Source: Cinclus cinclus
Taxonomy: Eukaryota; Chordata; Aves; Passeriformes; Cinclidae
Direction of reading: 5' to 3'
DNA length: 64,000 nt
NCBI RefSeq assembly: GCF_963662255.1
Contig: NC_085047.1
Span: forward strand, 44,857,006 to 44,921,005
The translations under genes and the position numbers were made by a program. The notes below the pieces were generated by a model. The model ran no database searches, was not told the origin of the DNA, and saw nothing but the letters and a program-made list of their open reading frames with translations. Positions 24,571-36,640 of this stretch are shown here, one piece after another (position 1 is the first letter of the stretch; each line of letters opens with the position of its first letter).

Positions 24571-27500
24571 GTGTGCAGGCACTTGAGGCGCATCTGCCGA
24601 TTACAGCAGTAACAGTTACTGTATATACCCTTCAAGTTTAACTTCTCGCAGCTTTCTGCGCAGCCTCGAGTCTTCCAACGTTTCAAGTCCCGCTTCATTG
24701 CTGCTTCTTTCCTACGCCGCTGGATTTTTCACATCCTGTTTGTCTTCACCTGCATCTCAGGGCAATTCATCTGGAGAACCTGGTGATATTTTGCATACTT
24801 TGGTGGGTTTTTCAACAGTACTTCTAATGATATATGTGTTACAGATGATGGAATTGAACTCCCGAGGTGTCTCCAAGAAGAGCAATCTTCTGCCCTCATC
24901 GGGGCAAATACTTATCACTATCCTCGCCGAGACGGCAGAACAGATTTTCTGCCGCAATACACTGTTGGTCTCTACCCTCAGCTTTTGCCTGCAGAGCACC
25001 ACGATTTAATCTTCCTCCCCCAACACCGTAACATTTTTTTTCAGACATGTTTTTCTTTGTCATGGTTCTTTCATTCAAATTGTGTTTATTTCCCTATGCT
25101 ACTACTCAAATTCATCATCGTAGGATTAGCTTTAGGAGAGTCAAAGAGGCATTGCTGTGCCATTTTCAGGTTATCTTTACAATTCCATGTACCTGTCATT
25201 GATGAAGATGAATTTTAGTCTCCCCTTCCCCCAAGGGCCCAGGCTTAAATAACCACTAAGGTATTGGCTACATGGGAGAGGACCCCAAAAACCTTCTTTG
25301 ATTCTGCAATGGTGTATGTTAAAGGTCATTATGAAAGAAAAGCTGTATAATTATATATTTTAAAAGCATTATTAAATATACGTCAATATTTTTAGTATAC
25401 GTACCCATTTCTTTATTACACTGAGATTTTATGTATTTTTCCTTCACTTGTATAACAGAATAGTTTACTGGTATTTTAATTTTGAATGTCTAATCCAATA
25501 GAAATCCTGCTGTAACTCCTGCAAGAAATCCATCTGTCAAGATTAGTCTCAGAGTTATGATAGTTATGAATCAGGTCATGCTGGTCCTGATTCTTCACAA
25601 CCTAAACTAATAAAAAGTTTAAAAGGAGCAGACTTATCAGACCCTGTGTATTTAGTAATTTCTGAGTTTCACAACCATGGTACTATTATCTTCGCATTTA
25701 ATTTTATTCATCCTATGTCTGAAATCTGCCAGTTTCCCAGAGATGGGGAATTAAGTCTTTGGTGCTTTTTGTCTCCATTTAAGCTCAGCCCTTGGAATTC
25801 CTTGCTACAGGTAGGCTGCAGTAGCCTCACACCAGAAAGACATTGCCAGGCCAGAGCTTTACCCTGGAACTCCTCAGCTGCTGAAAGACTGCAGTGCCAG
25901 AGAGGTATCTATGAACTCTAAAAATATGAAACAAAATAAATAGTTCAAACAGGCCAGGATCTCTTTTTAATTTAAATTTTAACAAAAAAAAAAGCAACAA
26001 TAACTGTTTAAAGTGCCCTCTGTTAGACTTTGGGGACTAAGTTCATTGCTAAGTGTAATAAACTCCGCTATCACAGGAAATTTTTATGGCTTGTGGACAA
26101 CATGGCCATGAATGCAGAGATACGTGAGATGTCTAAATATGACTATGTGTTAAGCTACTCCTGCTTCAGGCTACTGCTTTACTACCATTCAGGGTCCATC
26201 TCGTGTGTGATTGTGGCTGTATGTTTCTGGATCTTTGGTGCCCCTGGGTTTGCCTCCTGCCAGTGAAGAGATCCCTGTGCCTGCAGTGTGTGCCAGCCAG
26301 GCTGACCTGCCCTGCAGACACCCTTCCTTCATCCCAGAACCCATACTACCCTCCCCTGTGCTGCCCCACCAGTGCAGTATGGCAGTGTGTGCCCTTAAGG
26401 CTGTGCAACCTCTTTCTGAGATAGAAACTCCGTTCCTGGGGCTCTACCAAAGTAACTGGTTTCACTGTAACATAGTCTACTGTGTCTTTTCCTGGATGAG
26501 TGAAATCCCTAGTTTAACTGCAGGCAGGATGTGTTTGGAAGCTTAATGGGCCCCTAGACTAATTGGTAGGTATGTGCCTCATTTTTGACTAAGAATTTTT
26601 AGCAACAAATTTGTTGAATTATTTTAAAATTAATTATTCATATTCAAAAGTTTTGTCTAAAGTTTCAAGCTATTTTGAAGTGTAACTGAAAGGAATGAAG
26701 AATCCAAATATTTCTTAGAGTTGGATATCTCTAGAATAGGTGAAGGATAACTCAAAAGTACCAGCATAGCCTTTTTTTGCTGCTTAAAAAAAAAAAAAAA
26801 TCAAACTTTTGAGCTGAGGACAAATAAAAGAATTAGCAAAGCCAGAACAAATGAGAGGCAGACATAGCTCTGGTATCCTCATCTGCTTTCAACTCCTTTT
26901 TGCTAAACAGTTTCATTTCAGTGTGTCATATCAGGCTGTCTTCCTGCTGAGAAAATCATAAGTTTGAATAGGTGATAAAAGTAGATAACAATGATAAGTC
27001 AAAACTTGAAACTGCAGAAGTGATTCTTTCTAAAATGCTGAGCAAGCATGTCAGGGTTTTTTTGACTGGAAGTATATGGACCACTAGAGGTCCTTCATGG
27101 TCAGATTATGTGTTCCTCCACAGCTTTTTAGGAGGTTTTTTTCTATTCTTTTATCCATGGTATAGATGAGAATTATAATTTCTAAAGAAATTTATTTTGT
27201 TTAATGTATTAAATTCTTAGAATAATAGATCACTTATGGTGATTAAGCCTTTTCTGACAGATACCAATACAATTTTTCAGATAGCATTTCTTCCGTAAAA
27301 GCCCTTGTTTTATTATGAAATAATAAATGTTGTTTATTTCTACTTCAATAACTGTATGCTTTCAAATTTCCAGTTTTTCATTGTCTTATACCATGTCTTC
27401 AACATAACCACTTTTCTCTTAGAAAAGTAAAGGAAGGAAACAAATGTCAGACTAATGAGTGAAATTAGGATAAAGAACTGGAACAATAAAACAAGATGTA

Positions 27501-29707
27501 AGGTAATTTTTCTCTGCTGTGTCATTATTTTCTTCTTGTTAAGAGTTGGTTTAAAATGTCTGAACAATGTTTGGAAGAACTGTACAGCCTTGGGACTGAC
27601 ATTAAATTTATCACTACAGAACACAATGTAATTAATTGGGAAACCAGTAACAAAGATTCATAGCTCACTAGCTGAAAATGATTAGGAACTAAGACAAAGA
27701 AATACTTGCTGTTCCTGGGATGGTCATGAGCTGGAAAAGCCTGATAGTGTACAAAGGGCAGATGGAGTCACAGAATGCATCAGCTGGAATCAAGACAGAG
27801 ATGTGTTATACTGTACAAAGTCCTGAGGGAACTTTTAATGAAAGGTAGGGAATGTGCTGGTTACTCGTATTTGAGACAAATATGCAGAAAGATGCAAAAA
27901 GTTCTGAACCATAAGTTCATTGCAAATACCCGGATGGCCAAAAGATTCTTTACTATCCTGTATCTTAAAAAAAAAATCTGCAGATTAAGGAAATCACTAT
28001 TTTAAAATTAAAATATTCTAATATTCTCTAAAATTCTCTAAAAAAAATAATCTGAGAAACATCACAGTAAGTGAAAAAACAATGGAAAAACACACTTTAT
28101 GTCTTCACTTCCACATCCTGGGGTACAGGGGTGGTTCTGCTGTCTCTACCAAGAAGGAAATGTGAAGAAAGATGTATTTTCACATTGTAATGTCAAAGAA
28201 GGTAACTACTAAGCAAAAGCAATTTAATGAGGAGGGGTGATAATTTCAATATGTGGTGAAGTTTATTTACATGAAAATATCAAGAATGGAGGTTAAGTAC
28301 TTGATTGTCATTGAAAATCACCAAAGCCAACAGAAGTGGTAAGACAGATGCATTTTGGGGGCAATCAGTATGAGGTCACACAAGCCTATGCATCTGTAAT
28401 TTTGATCTCACACACTATCCTCACTTACCACTCACCTGAAATATTCCCCTGCTTGGAACTGTACCCAGACAAAAAAAAGGTGGGATTTTGTTAGCAATTT
28501 AGCATTTCCAAGGCCTAAATAAACCAATGTAGGTGTTACTTGCAGTAATAACTAGCAAAATCTCAACATCTCTGGTTTTGCACCCAGTCCAAACAGAGCT
28601 TCCTCAAATCTTTAATCTTCCAGCACTGACACAACATATATAATATTGAAAGAGCTAGTGGGACAACTGGAGATAACAGCTTCAAACCATGAGCTCCGTA
28701 TCAGAAAGGCAGACATAATAAAGCCAAAGGACCATCAAAATTTAAGCATATTTAGCACATGTTGAAGGGGTTTTTTTTTATCAAAACTCTGTCCCTGAAA
28801 TAAAAGATAATGTTCTTCAACCCTCTGACAGATTTCTTTCTCTTAAAATAATTGTGTACTCACAGTGGTTTTATGGAATAGCATCTAATACCTCTGACTC
28901 TGCATCTGCAGGATCCAGCAGGTCCTCTGTAACAGCCATCTTCTGCTCTTTGGACTATACAGAATAGTTTTGGATTTTAGTCTTAAAAAGAAAATCACAA
29001 ACAAAATAGTCTTTTTACTACACTGAGCTCATTTTTCATCACAATATCCTATGACACTGCTTCAGCCTTGCTATTACATGAGAAATAAAATCTGTGTAAA
29101 TTTAATTGCAAAACTTGCTAGTCTGAGATCTTTTTTGATTAAGACTGTGTAGTATTCATTTCACTTTACTTGCTTGTCTGTGATGGGATATTGTTAGAGT
29201 AATTGAGACTAAACTTAGAGTAGTGAAGGCCAGAATCCACAATTCCCTGCATGAGTGTGAATGCCAGATTTTGCATTGTATGGTGCATCTTTAAATCTTA
29301 TCACTCACATACAGACCAGGGCTGAAAAGAGACTAACTGGGCACCAACTATTAACAGGTTTAAGGGTAGGATGGTATTTTACCCTGTTGTCACTCCCAAC
29401 CTAACAGAAGAGTTGGGAAAACCTTTCCATGATTGTTTTTACACCTTCTGGCACTGGCACTTTTCCTTCACACCTTGGTGAAAAAGTTGTAGGTAACATC
29501 ATCTAAGGCAGCATTGTGAAGATCCGCCACAAACAAAACATGGATTCCAGGCAGAAGAAATTCTTTAGTTAAATCAACTAGTGTAATTTGAAAAGAGTTT
29601 AGCCAGACACACAGCAGTTCATCAAACTGGATTTGCACTATTGCAGATTTGGGCTGCATCAATGCGATATTATTAAGACAGGGACCCTAGGATATATCAA
29701 AAGATAT
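24571..29707. other. Intergenic, no gene recognised
   Basis: 5 kb of mostly AT-rich DNA to the right of the SLC35F2 promoter. The plus frame at 24698-25009 (103 codons) has no recognisable domain. An A15 run lies at 26786-26800. I see no RNA gene or repeat family. Confidence 0.7.
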
Positions 29708-30190
29708 TCATAGAATTGCAGAATAGATTGGATTGAAAGGGATCCCTGGAGGCTATCTAGCCCAAACCCCTGCTTAAAGCAGGGCCACTTGAACAGGTTG
29801 TTCAGGATCCTAGCCTGTTAAACTTGAATATCTCCAAGGCTGAAGATTTCACAAGTCTTTGCATTCTTGTTCCAATGTCTAAGTATCCTCACAAAAGAAT
29901 AGATAATAATCAATCAATCAATCAATCAATCAATCCTTTTCACTGCCCAGAAATTTCCTTGTTGGAAATCATAATTGTCAGCCTTTCTCCTTATGCTGTG
30001 TGCCATCAAGAAGGTGAATGCTGCAGAAAGATCCCTCTCTTCATCTCCAGCTTCCCTCAGCTTCCCCTTGGGTGTCATATGCTGCAGACCCCTGACCATC
30101 TCCATTGCTGGACACCCTCCTAAATGCCATTGTTGTTCTTGTACTGGAGGGACCAAACCTGAACACAGCAATGAAGGTGATCATGCTGAG
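29708..30190 (-). mobile_element. CR1 LINE fragment, old copy
   Basis: Starts TAGAATTGCAGAATAG and continues GATTGAAAGGGATCCCTGG, CAGGGCCACTTGAACAGG and later GAGGGACCAAACCTGAACAC, which follow CR1 in reverse order. The middle is degraded and carries a tetranucleotide repeat (29908-29935). The right boundary is approximate. Confidence 0.75.
29908..29935. repeat. (AATC)7 microsatellite
   Basis: Seven uninterrupted AATC units inside the decayed CR1 copy. Confidence 0.95.
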
Positions 30191-33100
30191 TGATTTCAGC
30201 AGTTTTAATAGTTATTGTCTCAGAAACATGGATTCTGCCAGGTCCTTTCTGAAGACTTACATTCTCCTACTGATCTATTAATTCTTCATTATTTTTGTGT
30301 TCATATCTACACTGAAAGAAGTGTTACTTATTCTTAGGATAGACTTTGTTCCTGAAATAAAAACGTGCCTTCTGCCATTTTAAACCATACTTGGAAGAAT
30401 AGCATTCTGTAGCAGCATATTAGATGTTACACAAAGAAAAACAAAAATTGAGTATCAACTTCAGTGTGGAACTAAGACCAAATTTTTTTTCTTCCTTTTA
30501 GTTTTTTGGCAATCCAACAAAGCACAACAAAGACATATGAATGGAGTAAAATAAAAGTATTCTACATATATAAAGAAACTGTAGAGAAGAGGTACTCTAT
30601 AAAAAATGCAGAGGTAGACAGCTTTATTTTTTTTTCCTAAAATTCCTACATATCCACAAGCCATTTCATTGAAATTTCTAGCTTGAGGAAATTTTAAATA
30701 ATATGCTCATGTCTCATATCAACTCCTTCTCAGAAAAATAATTATCTTTTTTCAAGAGCATTTTTTTCAGTATTAAGTATTTAAAATATTAGTCAGGGAG
30801 GGGAAGGGGGGGGTCTTAGATATCTCTGTTCTTTTACCCATATTGGAGTTCAGGAGTTTGTATTTTTATTCAGAACAGTTCCTAAACACTTTATTTAAGC
30901 AAGGAGAGAGAGGAGAAGGTTTTGCAAAAGCAGAATAAAAGCTAAAGAGGTCAGCAGTCAACAAGACCTGTGGTGCTGCATTCCACTCTCTGTTTTAATC
31001 TTGGCAAGGCATTCCACTAATGAGTAAATGATGCAAGCTGCACCTTGATTGTAGCATTACTTTAGTTGTACTTTCACCTTGTGGGAAGATGTTGGAACAC
31101 ATTTTGAACCCATGGTTTAATATACTTTCCAAGGGAAATTGTTTAGTTGTCCTCAAAAATTAACACAAAATAAGCAGTGTTAATTATATGTTTGTTTGTT
31201 TTCAATATGACTGTAAGAAAATATTGATATTTGAGAGACTTGCAGAGCTTAGTTGCCAGGTTAGGAAAATATCAAGTACCCACTTAGCTTCATGTGTTGA
31301 AGTGCTTTCCTAAACATTTTTCACCAAGAAGTGTAACCAGATCATTTTAGTCATTTTAGTCATTCCTATTCCTATTATGATTCCATCACAGGACTTAGAT
31401 ATTTTAGGACTAAGAGAGATCACAGAATTATCTATATCTGATAGTCTTAATAAATAAGCAACCTTAGTAAACTCAGTGTTATGTTGCAACATGAGTTAAT
31501 GAGAGGGGAAATATTCATTTGGAGAGGAAGGTTTAAAAATATATGCACTTACCTGAAAGCTTAGGTGTTTTATGATAAAGTGTGCTCTGTGTTCCAGATT
31601 TTTATATCCTTTGTAACAATGTAAGGTAGTATTAAGTTTGCGAATCATACCATTGACAAGAATTTTATTAAGTCTTTTTCTTACAACTTTTTCTTACCTG
31701 GTGTTCAGTCCTAGATGCTACAAACTAGGTCTTTCCACAGGAAATAAGTAGGCAAAGAGCATGTGTCCAAGCCTGAACAACCGTGGTATAACAGGGTGTT
31801 ATGACTGTTGCTTTTTTGTGCTGTTTGGGTATGATAAATGAAATATCCCATGCCAGAAAACTGGCATTACATCTGTGAAAGAAGAAGAAGAATGGCTATA
31901 ATGATTTTCAGGAAAAACTCTCACAATTTTATTACTAAGTCACTATTTTATGAAAACTGTTACTTTTGTTATGTGCCTTGTTTCTTTTGTTTACGTTTCT
32001 CTGTTTAGCACACACGTTTTTCATGTTTCCCTCTGCCAGCAACCCTTGATCCATCAGTATCTCTTAATCCACCACTACCACTCAGCCCACTTACACCACA
32101 AAACCCTTTGCCAGCATTGCCCAGCCCTCCAAGCAGTGATATCAGCCATAACTTCAGCAGTCATGTCAAATGTCTCATCTTACAGTGACCACTTCCAAGA
32201 CACCTTCTGATTCTATAACCACTATGAACAAATCAATGGTTAATTCTCTCAGCATGCTAAGGAGGGAACTCCTGTTATCTCCATTGCATAAACAGTGAGT
32301 TAAAGACTTTCAAATAGTTCTGATTATTATGAAAAGGCCATTGTGTTTCCTGGAGCTGTAAATAGTGTAATATCTTTGACAATGCACACTTAAGAAAAAA
32401 GAACTTCCTAAATCTGTAGTCAAATATGCACTCACTTGTGTTTTGACCCATGTGGAACTGACACACCTTTTCCTGTTTCCTTACAAATCAGTAAGAACTT
32501 AACCAAAAGAAAGAACAAGGCATTCTGCTATTTGGAAATCACAAGCTAGATTTTGATTTGAGTTAGAGTGGGATAAATTCAGGGTGGCTGCCAAGACTGT
32601 ACATATACATCTGCACTCCAGCTTTGATCTAGCCACACTCTATTTCCCCTGTGTAGAAAAATAACCCAAATCAAAGGACCAGCTAGCTGAGCCTGCCAGC
32701 TGGCTTTGGCTAGCTGTAACAACTAGATGAAGGCAAAAAAAAAAAAATCCCCAAAATTGTCTCTACCAATGTTTGACATAAATGCAAAACGACATAAATG
32801 AAATACAAAACCCTGAATGTTTAAAAATACTAATGAGACTTAATAAATGTTGACCAAGGTAAGCAGATTTTTATCTTCAGGTCTGGGTTGAAGAGAGCTG
32901 CTGATTGATCTGTAATGCCAAGAGACCTGTGCGTGTTTAGCACCTCCCAGAAAAAAAAGCGATAGACTGAACACATTTAGCCTGTGCTCCCTCTTAAAAG
33001 CAGCCGGGTAATTGTCTTCTAGATTATTTGATAATCTTGTATGGACAACTGCTTCTACATAACATTCATTACGTTGTTTCTGTTGGGGCAGTGGACACAA

Positions 33101-33551
33101 TACTGTCATTTCCAAAGACATCACAGAGAGTAGGAAACACACCTTAATCACAGCAACTGGAATTTATTCCCAGAAAAATAATTTTTTATAAAAATGATCC
33201 ATCTATAAACCTGAAAATCAGGGTATGAACCTGAAAATCAATGAGAATCCCCTCAGCACCAAGGGTGTTTTGCTTTGGCTTCAGAAAAAAAAAAAATAAA
33301 ACTCTGTCAAATCATTTGGGGTTTTTCCCTTCTTAAAATGGCCCTCGGTGCACACAGACACATCTCTGGCATAGCATGTCATGAGTACAACATGCCATTA
33401 CAACTTCTTACCAAGTTTAATTACCACTATTGCAGCCACATATACCTAGTGTGTTCCATATAACACAAAGGGCTACAGACAATGTGTTTTAAGCCAAGGT
33501 GTAGATTTGGAAAGTCCAATATAGAGTTTCCCTGGAATTCTGTGTTAAAAT
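30191..33551. other. Intergenic, no gene recognised
   Basis: 3.4 kb of AT-rich sequence with short homopolymer runs and a 13-bp direct repeat (AACCTGAAAATCA, twice, near 33208 and 33228). No coding, RNA or mobile signal recognised. Confidence 0.7.
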
Positions 33552-34200
33552 AACAGAATTGCAGAATGGTTGAGGTTGGAAAAGGCCTCTAAGATCACAG
33601 AGGATAACTGCTAACCTGACACCACTGTGTTCACCACTTAACCGTGTCCCCAGGTGCTACAGCCACGTGTTATTGAACACTTCCAGAGATGGCGATCGCA
33701 CCACTTCCCTGGGCAGCCTGTTCCACTGCCTGACCACCCTTTCAAGGAAGACCTTCTCCATAATATCCAGTATAAACCCCCCTTGGTGTAACTTGAGGCC
33801 ATTTCCTCTTCTCCTGTCACTCGTTACCTGGCAGAAGAGGCTGACCCCCCCTGGCTGCCCCCTCCTTTCAGGCAGCTGTAGAGTGATGAGGTCCCCCCTG
33901 AGCCTCCTTTTCTCCAGGCTGAACACCCCCAGCTCCCTCAGCTGCTCCTCACAGGACTTGTGCTCCAGACCCTTCCCCAGCTCCGTTGCCCTTCTCTGGA
34001 CACGCTCCAGCCCCTCAATGTCTTCCTTGCAGTGAGGGGCCCAGAACTGAGCACAGGATTGGAGCTGTGGCCTCAGCAGTGCCCAGCACAGGGGGACGGT
34101 CACTGCCCTGCTCCTGCTGCCCACACCACTGCTGATCCAGGACAGGATGACAATGGATCCGGTCCCTCTGGAAGCGCTCGTTTGCAATCCCCGGGCTCAG
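33552..34200 (-). mobile_element. CR1 LINE with end of ORF2
   Basis: Reads leftwards and ends at 33552 with AACAGAATTGCAGAATGG. The minus frame 34187-33657 is open for 176 codons and translates to the C-terminal end of CR1 ORF2 after the reverse transcriptase: it has [34 protein letters not shown] and [11 protein letters not shown], strongly typical of the family. The open frame over this length suggests a relatively young copy, but it is 5' truncated and cannot be a complete element. It abuts a CpG-rich patch at its truncated end. Confidence 0.92.
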
Positions 34201-34430
34201 CTCCATGAGGCGTTCCCAGATTTCCAGAGCCCGAGCGCTCCCGCGCCGCCGCGGGCAGAGGGCGCCCCCTGGCGGTACCGCGGCGCCTCCTCGGGCCGCA
34301 GCCGCAACCCCGGCGAAGGTTCCTCACAGCCGGGAGGAAATAAATCCAGCTTCAGCGGTAATTAAGGCATTCATTAAGGTCCTCAGCCCTTAATAGTGCT
34401 AGACCTGGGGCTGTCCTGTCCCCTGAATTT
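34170..34430. promoter_or_regulatory. Small CpG-rich patch with CTCF-like motif
   Basis: About 200 bases of CpG-dense DNA lie between two CR1 copies in otherwise AT-rich surroundings. At 34257-34275 the minus strand reads TACCGCCAGGGGGCGCC, a close match to the CTCF core motif. No open frame or splice structure suggests a gene promoter. It may be an insulator or an orphan CpG island; part of it could also be CR1 5' sequence. Confidence 0.5.
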
Positions 34431-34479
34431 AAGGGCCGCGAGTGTGGGAGCGGTGACCTTCCGTTTGTGGACACTGGAA

Positions 34480-35705
34480 TTGCAGGGGACCGGCTCAACC
34501 AGGTGAAGGATCGCAAGTCCGGAGGCCTCATGAGATTCGTACCGGAGGTCTGAAGGAGCCTGCAGATATTATGGCAGGACCCCTCTTGATCACCTACCAA
34601 AGGTCCTGGGAGTCTGTGGAGTTCTTTACAGGCAGGATGTTAGTTTCACCTACAAAAAAGTATGTGAGGGAAGAGTCAGAGAACTGCAGACCTGTTAGTC
34701 TAACCTCAGTTCCTGGAAAAAAAATACAGAGATGATTATACCAGGTATTAAAAGCCATTTAAAGAAGAATCTATAGTCGACATGGGTTCCCACAGGGAAT
34801 TATTACTTAAGTAATTTTGTATCCTTCTGTGATAAGGTCACCCGCCTAGTGGGTGAAAGGAAGGAGTGGATATAGTTTTCCTAAATTTTAGGTCAGCACC
34901 CTTCTGTCCTAAAGAAGCTGTCCAGCTGTGAGGTGAGTGGGTTCATGGTGTGCTGGGTAAAGACGTGGCCAAAGGACAGAGCTCAAAGTGTTCTGGTGAA
35001 TGGGGCTACATCTGGCTGGCCACTGGTCACCAGTGCTGCTCCTCAGGGCTCAGTTCTAGAGTGAGTTCTGTTCAGTATATTTGTTAATGATCTGGGTGCA
35101 GGAGGTGAATACACCATTAGCAAGTTTCCTGATAATTTCTAAACTGAGAGGTGCTGCTGACTCTCTCAGGAGACAGGAGGGCCTGCAGAGGGATCTAGAT
35201 AGATTGGAGAACTTAGTTTAAAGGTGATTATTACACTGTATTCTGGATTGGATTCCTATCTTGAGTGCCGTGTGCAATTCTGGGCTCCACAATTTAAGAA
35301 GGAGGTCAAAGTCCTTGAATGAGCTTGTCTGTTGTGGAGAAAAGGAGGCTCAATGGCAACCACATCTCTTTCCACAGCTTCCTGAGGAAATGTAGAAAGA
35401 GAGGAGCTGAGCTCTTCTCCCTGGTATCCAGTGGCAGGGTGTGTGTGAATGGTTCAAAGCTGTGCCAGAAGGTGTTGGGACTGGACTTTAGGAAGCATTT
35501 CTTCACCAAAAGGGTGGTCAAATACTGGAGAGGGCTTCTTGGTGAGCGGTCCAAACCTGACAGTGTTTAAGAGGCATTTGGATAATGCCCTTAATAACAT
35601 GCTTGAACTTTTGTTCAGCCCTGAAGTGGTCAGGCAGTTGGACTGGATGGACATTGTAGGTTCCTTCCAACAAAAATCGTCCTTTTCTATTTTATTCTAT
35701 CCTGA
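34480..35705 (+). mobile_element. Long, decayed CR1 LINE (RT region to tail)
   Basis: Fragments of the CR1 reverse transcriptase occur in order on the plus strand: a piece reading GLMRFVPEV near 34520, then PVSLTSVPGK near 34695, then VTSAAPQGSVL near 35030, the post-RT region reading LSVVEKRRLNGNHISFHSF (35322-35378) and HFFTKRVVKYWRGLL (about 35490-35540). It ends with TTCTATTTTATTCTAT, the CR1 tail repeat. Stops and shifts break the frame many times, so it is long dead. Left boundary approximate. Confidence 0.85.
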
Positions 35706-36640
35706 AGCTCCTATAACAATGACTCAAGGGGATGGGGAAAGGCAAGTGCTCTTCTATTAAGAAACTCTCTCTGCAATTCTGGGTAAATATTAACTATTTC
35801 TTTGGTAATGTTTGATTTTTAAAGAGTAAAGAGCAGTTTCCTCTGTATATATATCATACTTATTCAGCATGCCAGACTGAAGCATATGTTTTGAGGAAGA
35901 AAAAGTGGGTCCATTGACTACTTACCCAGGAAAATCTTTAACATTCACTGTCATACTTTAAGATGTGAGTTCTGACAAATCAATAATAGGCTCAGAGGGC
36001 ACACATTGAAACATTACAGATACACAGATGTTACACCATGGTTTTATAGCATAGGTATATTTTAGGACCTGTGAGGAGGTTGGACATACTCCAGAGAATT
36101 TTTTTCTTTAATTTCTCGCATTAGTTAAATTCCCAAATTCCGTCTCTGCACTTCCACACTGTCAATAAAATTTGTGAACTGAAGCTTCAGCACTTTTCTG
36201 CTGCAAGTCACTCACAGTGACCTTTTGTTGGGGGATTAAATGGCTATTGGTCATGCCATACAGACAAAAATGCATCTGAGTAGAGGCTCAGGGGCATCCA
36301 CTTCTGGCATTAGTGTGGTGTACTTTGTGCAGAACTACTTATCTGCAAGTGCTGGAGCTTCTTTCTCTGTTGTGAGAGAAACTTTTTGGCTTGAGGGTTG
36401 CTGAAGTTTGTAGTCCAACAGAGGCAAGGCTGCTGCAGCTCCCTGTTGCCACATGCAGCAAGTACTGGGGTGGGCTATTGTTGTATTTCCAATAGTCCCA
36501 CAGAGTGTGTGTGTGCATATATTTATACACAGCTGATCACACAACTAGAGGCACAAACATCATAATCCTGCCTCTTCTTTGGCAGTTAAAGGTTGTTTTG
36601 GTTTTTTTTTAATTTGTGAAATAAAATTTTTATTAGGGCC
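35706..36640. other. Intergenic, no gene recognised
   Basis: About 0.9 kb of mixed-composition sequence after the CR1 tail. Nothing recognised beyond a short TG run near 36505. Confidence 0.65.

Noticed and set aside
24032..24586. 184-codon plus and 176-codon minus frames in the SLC35F2 island
   Set aside because: Low-complexity translations in GC-rich DNA with several frames open at once; no family likeness.
33657..34187. 176-codon minus frame as a host gene
   Set aside because: Its content is the end of CR1 ORF2, so it belongs to a retrotransposon fragment.
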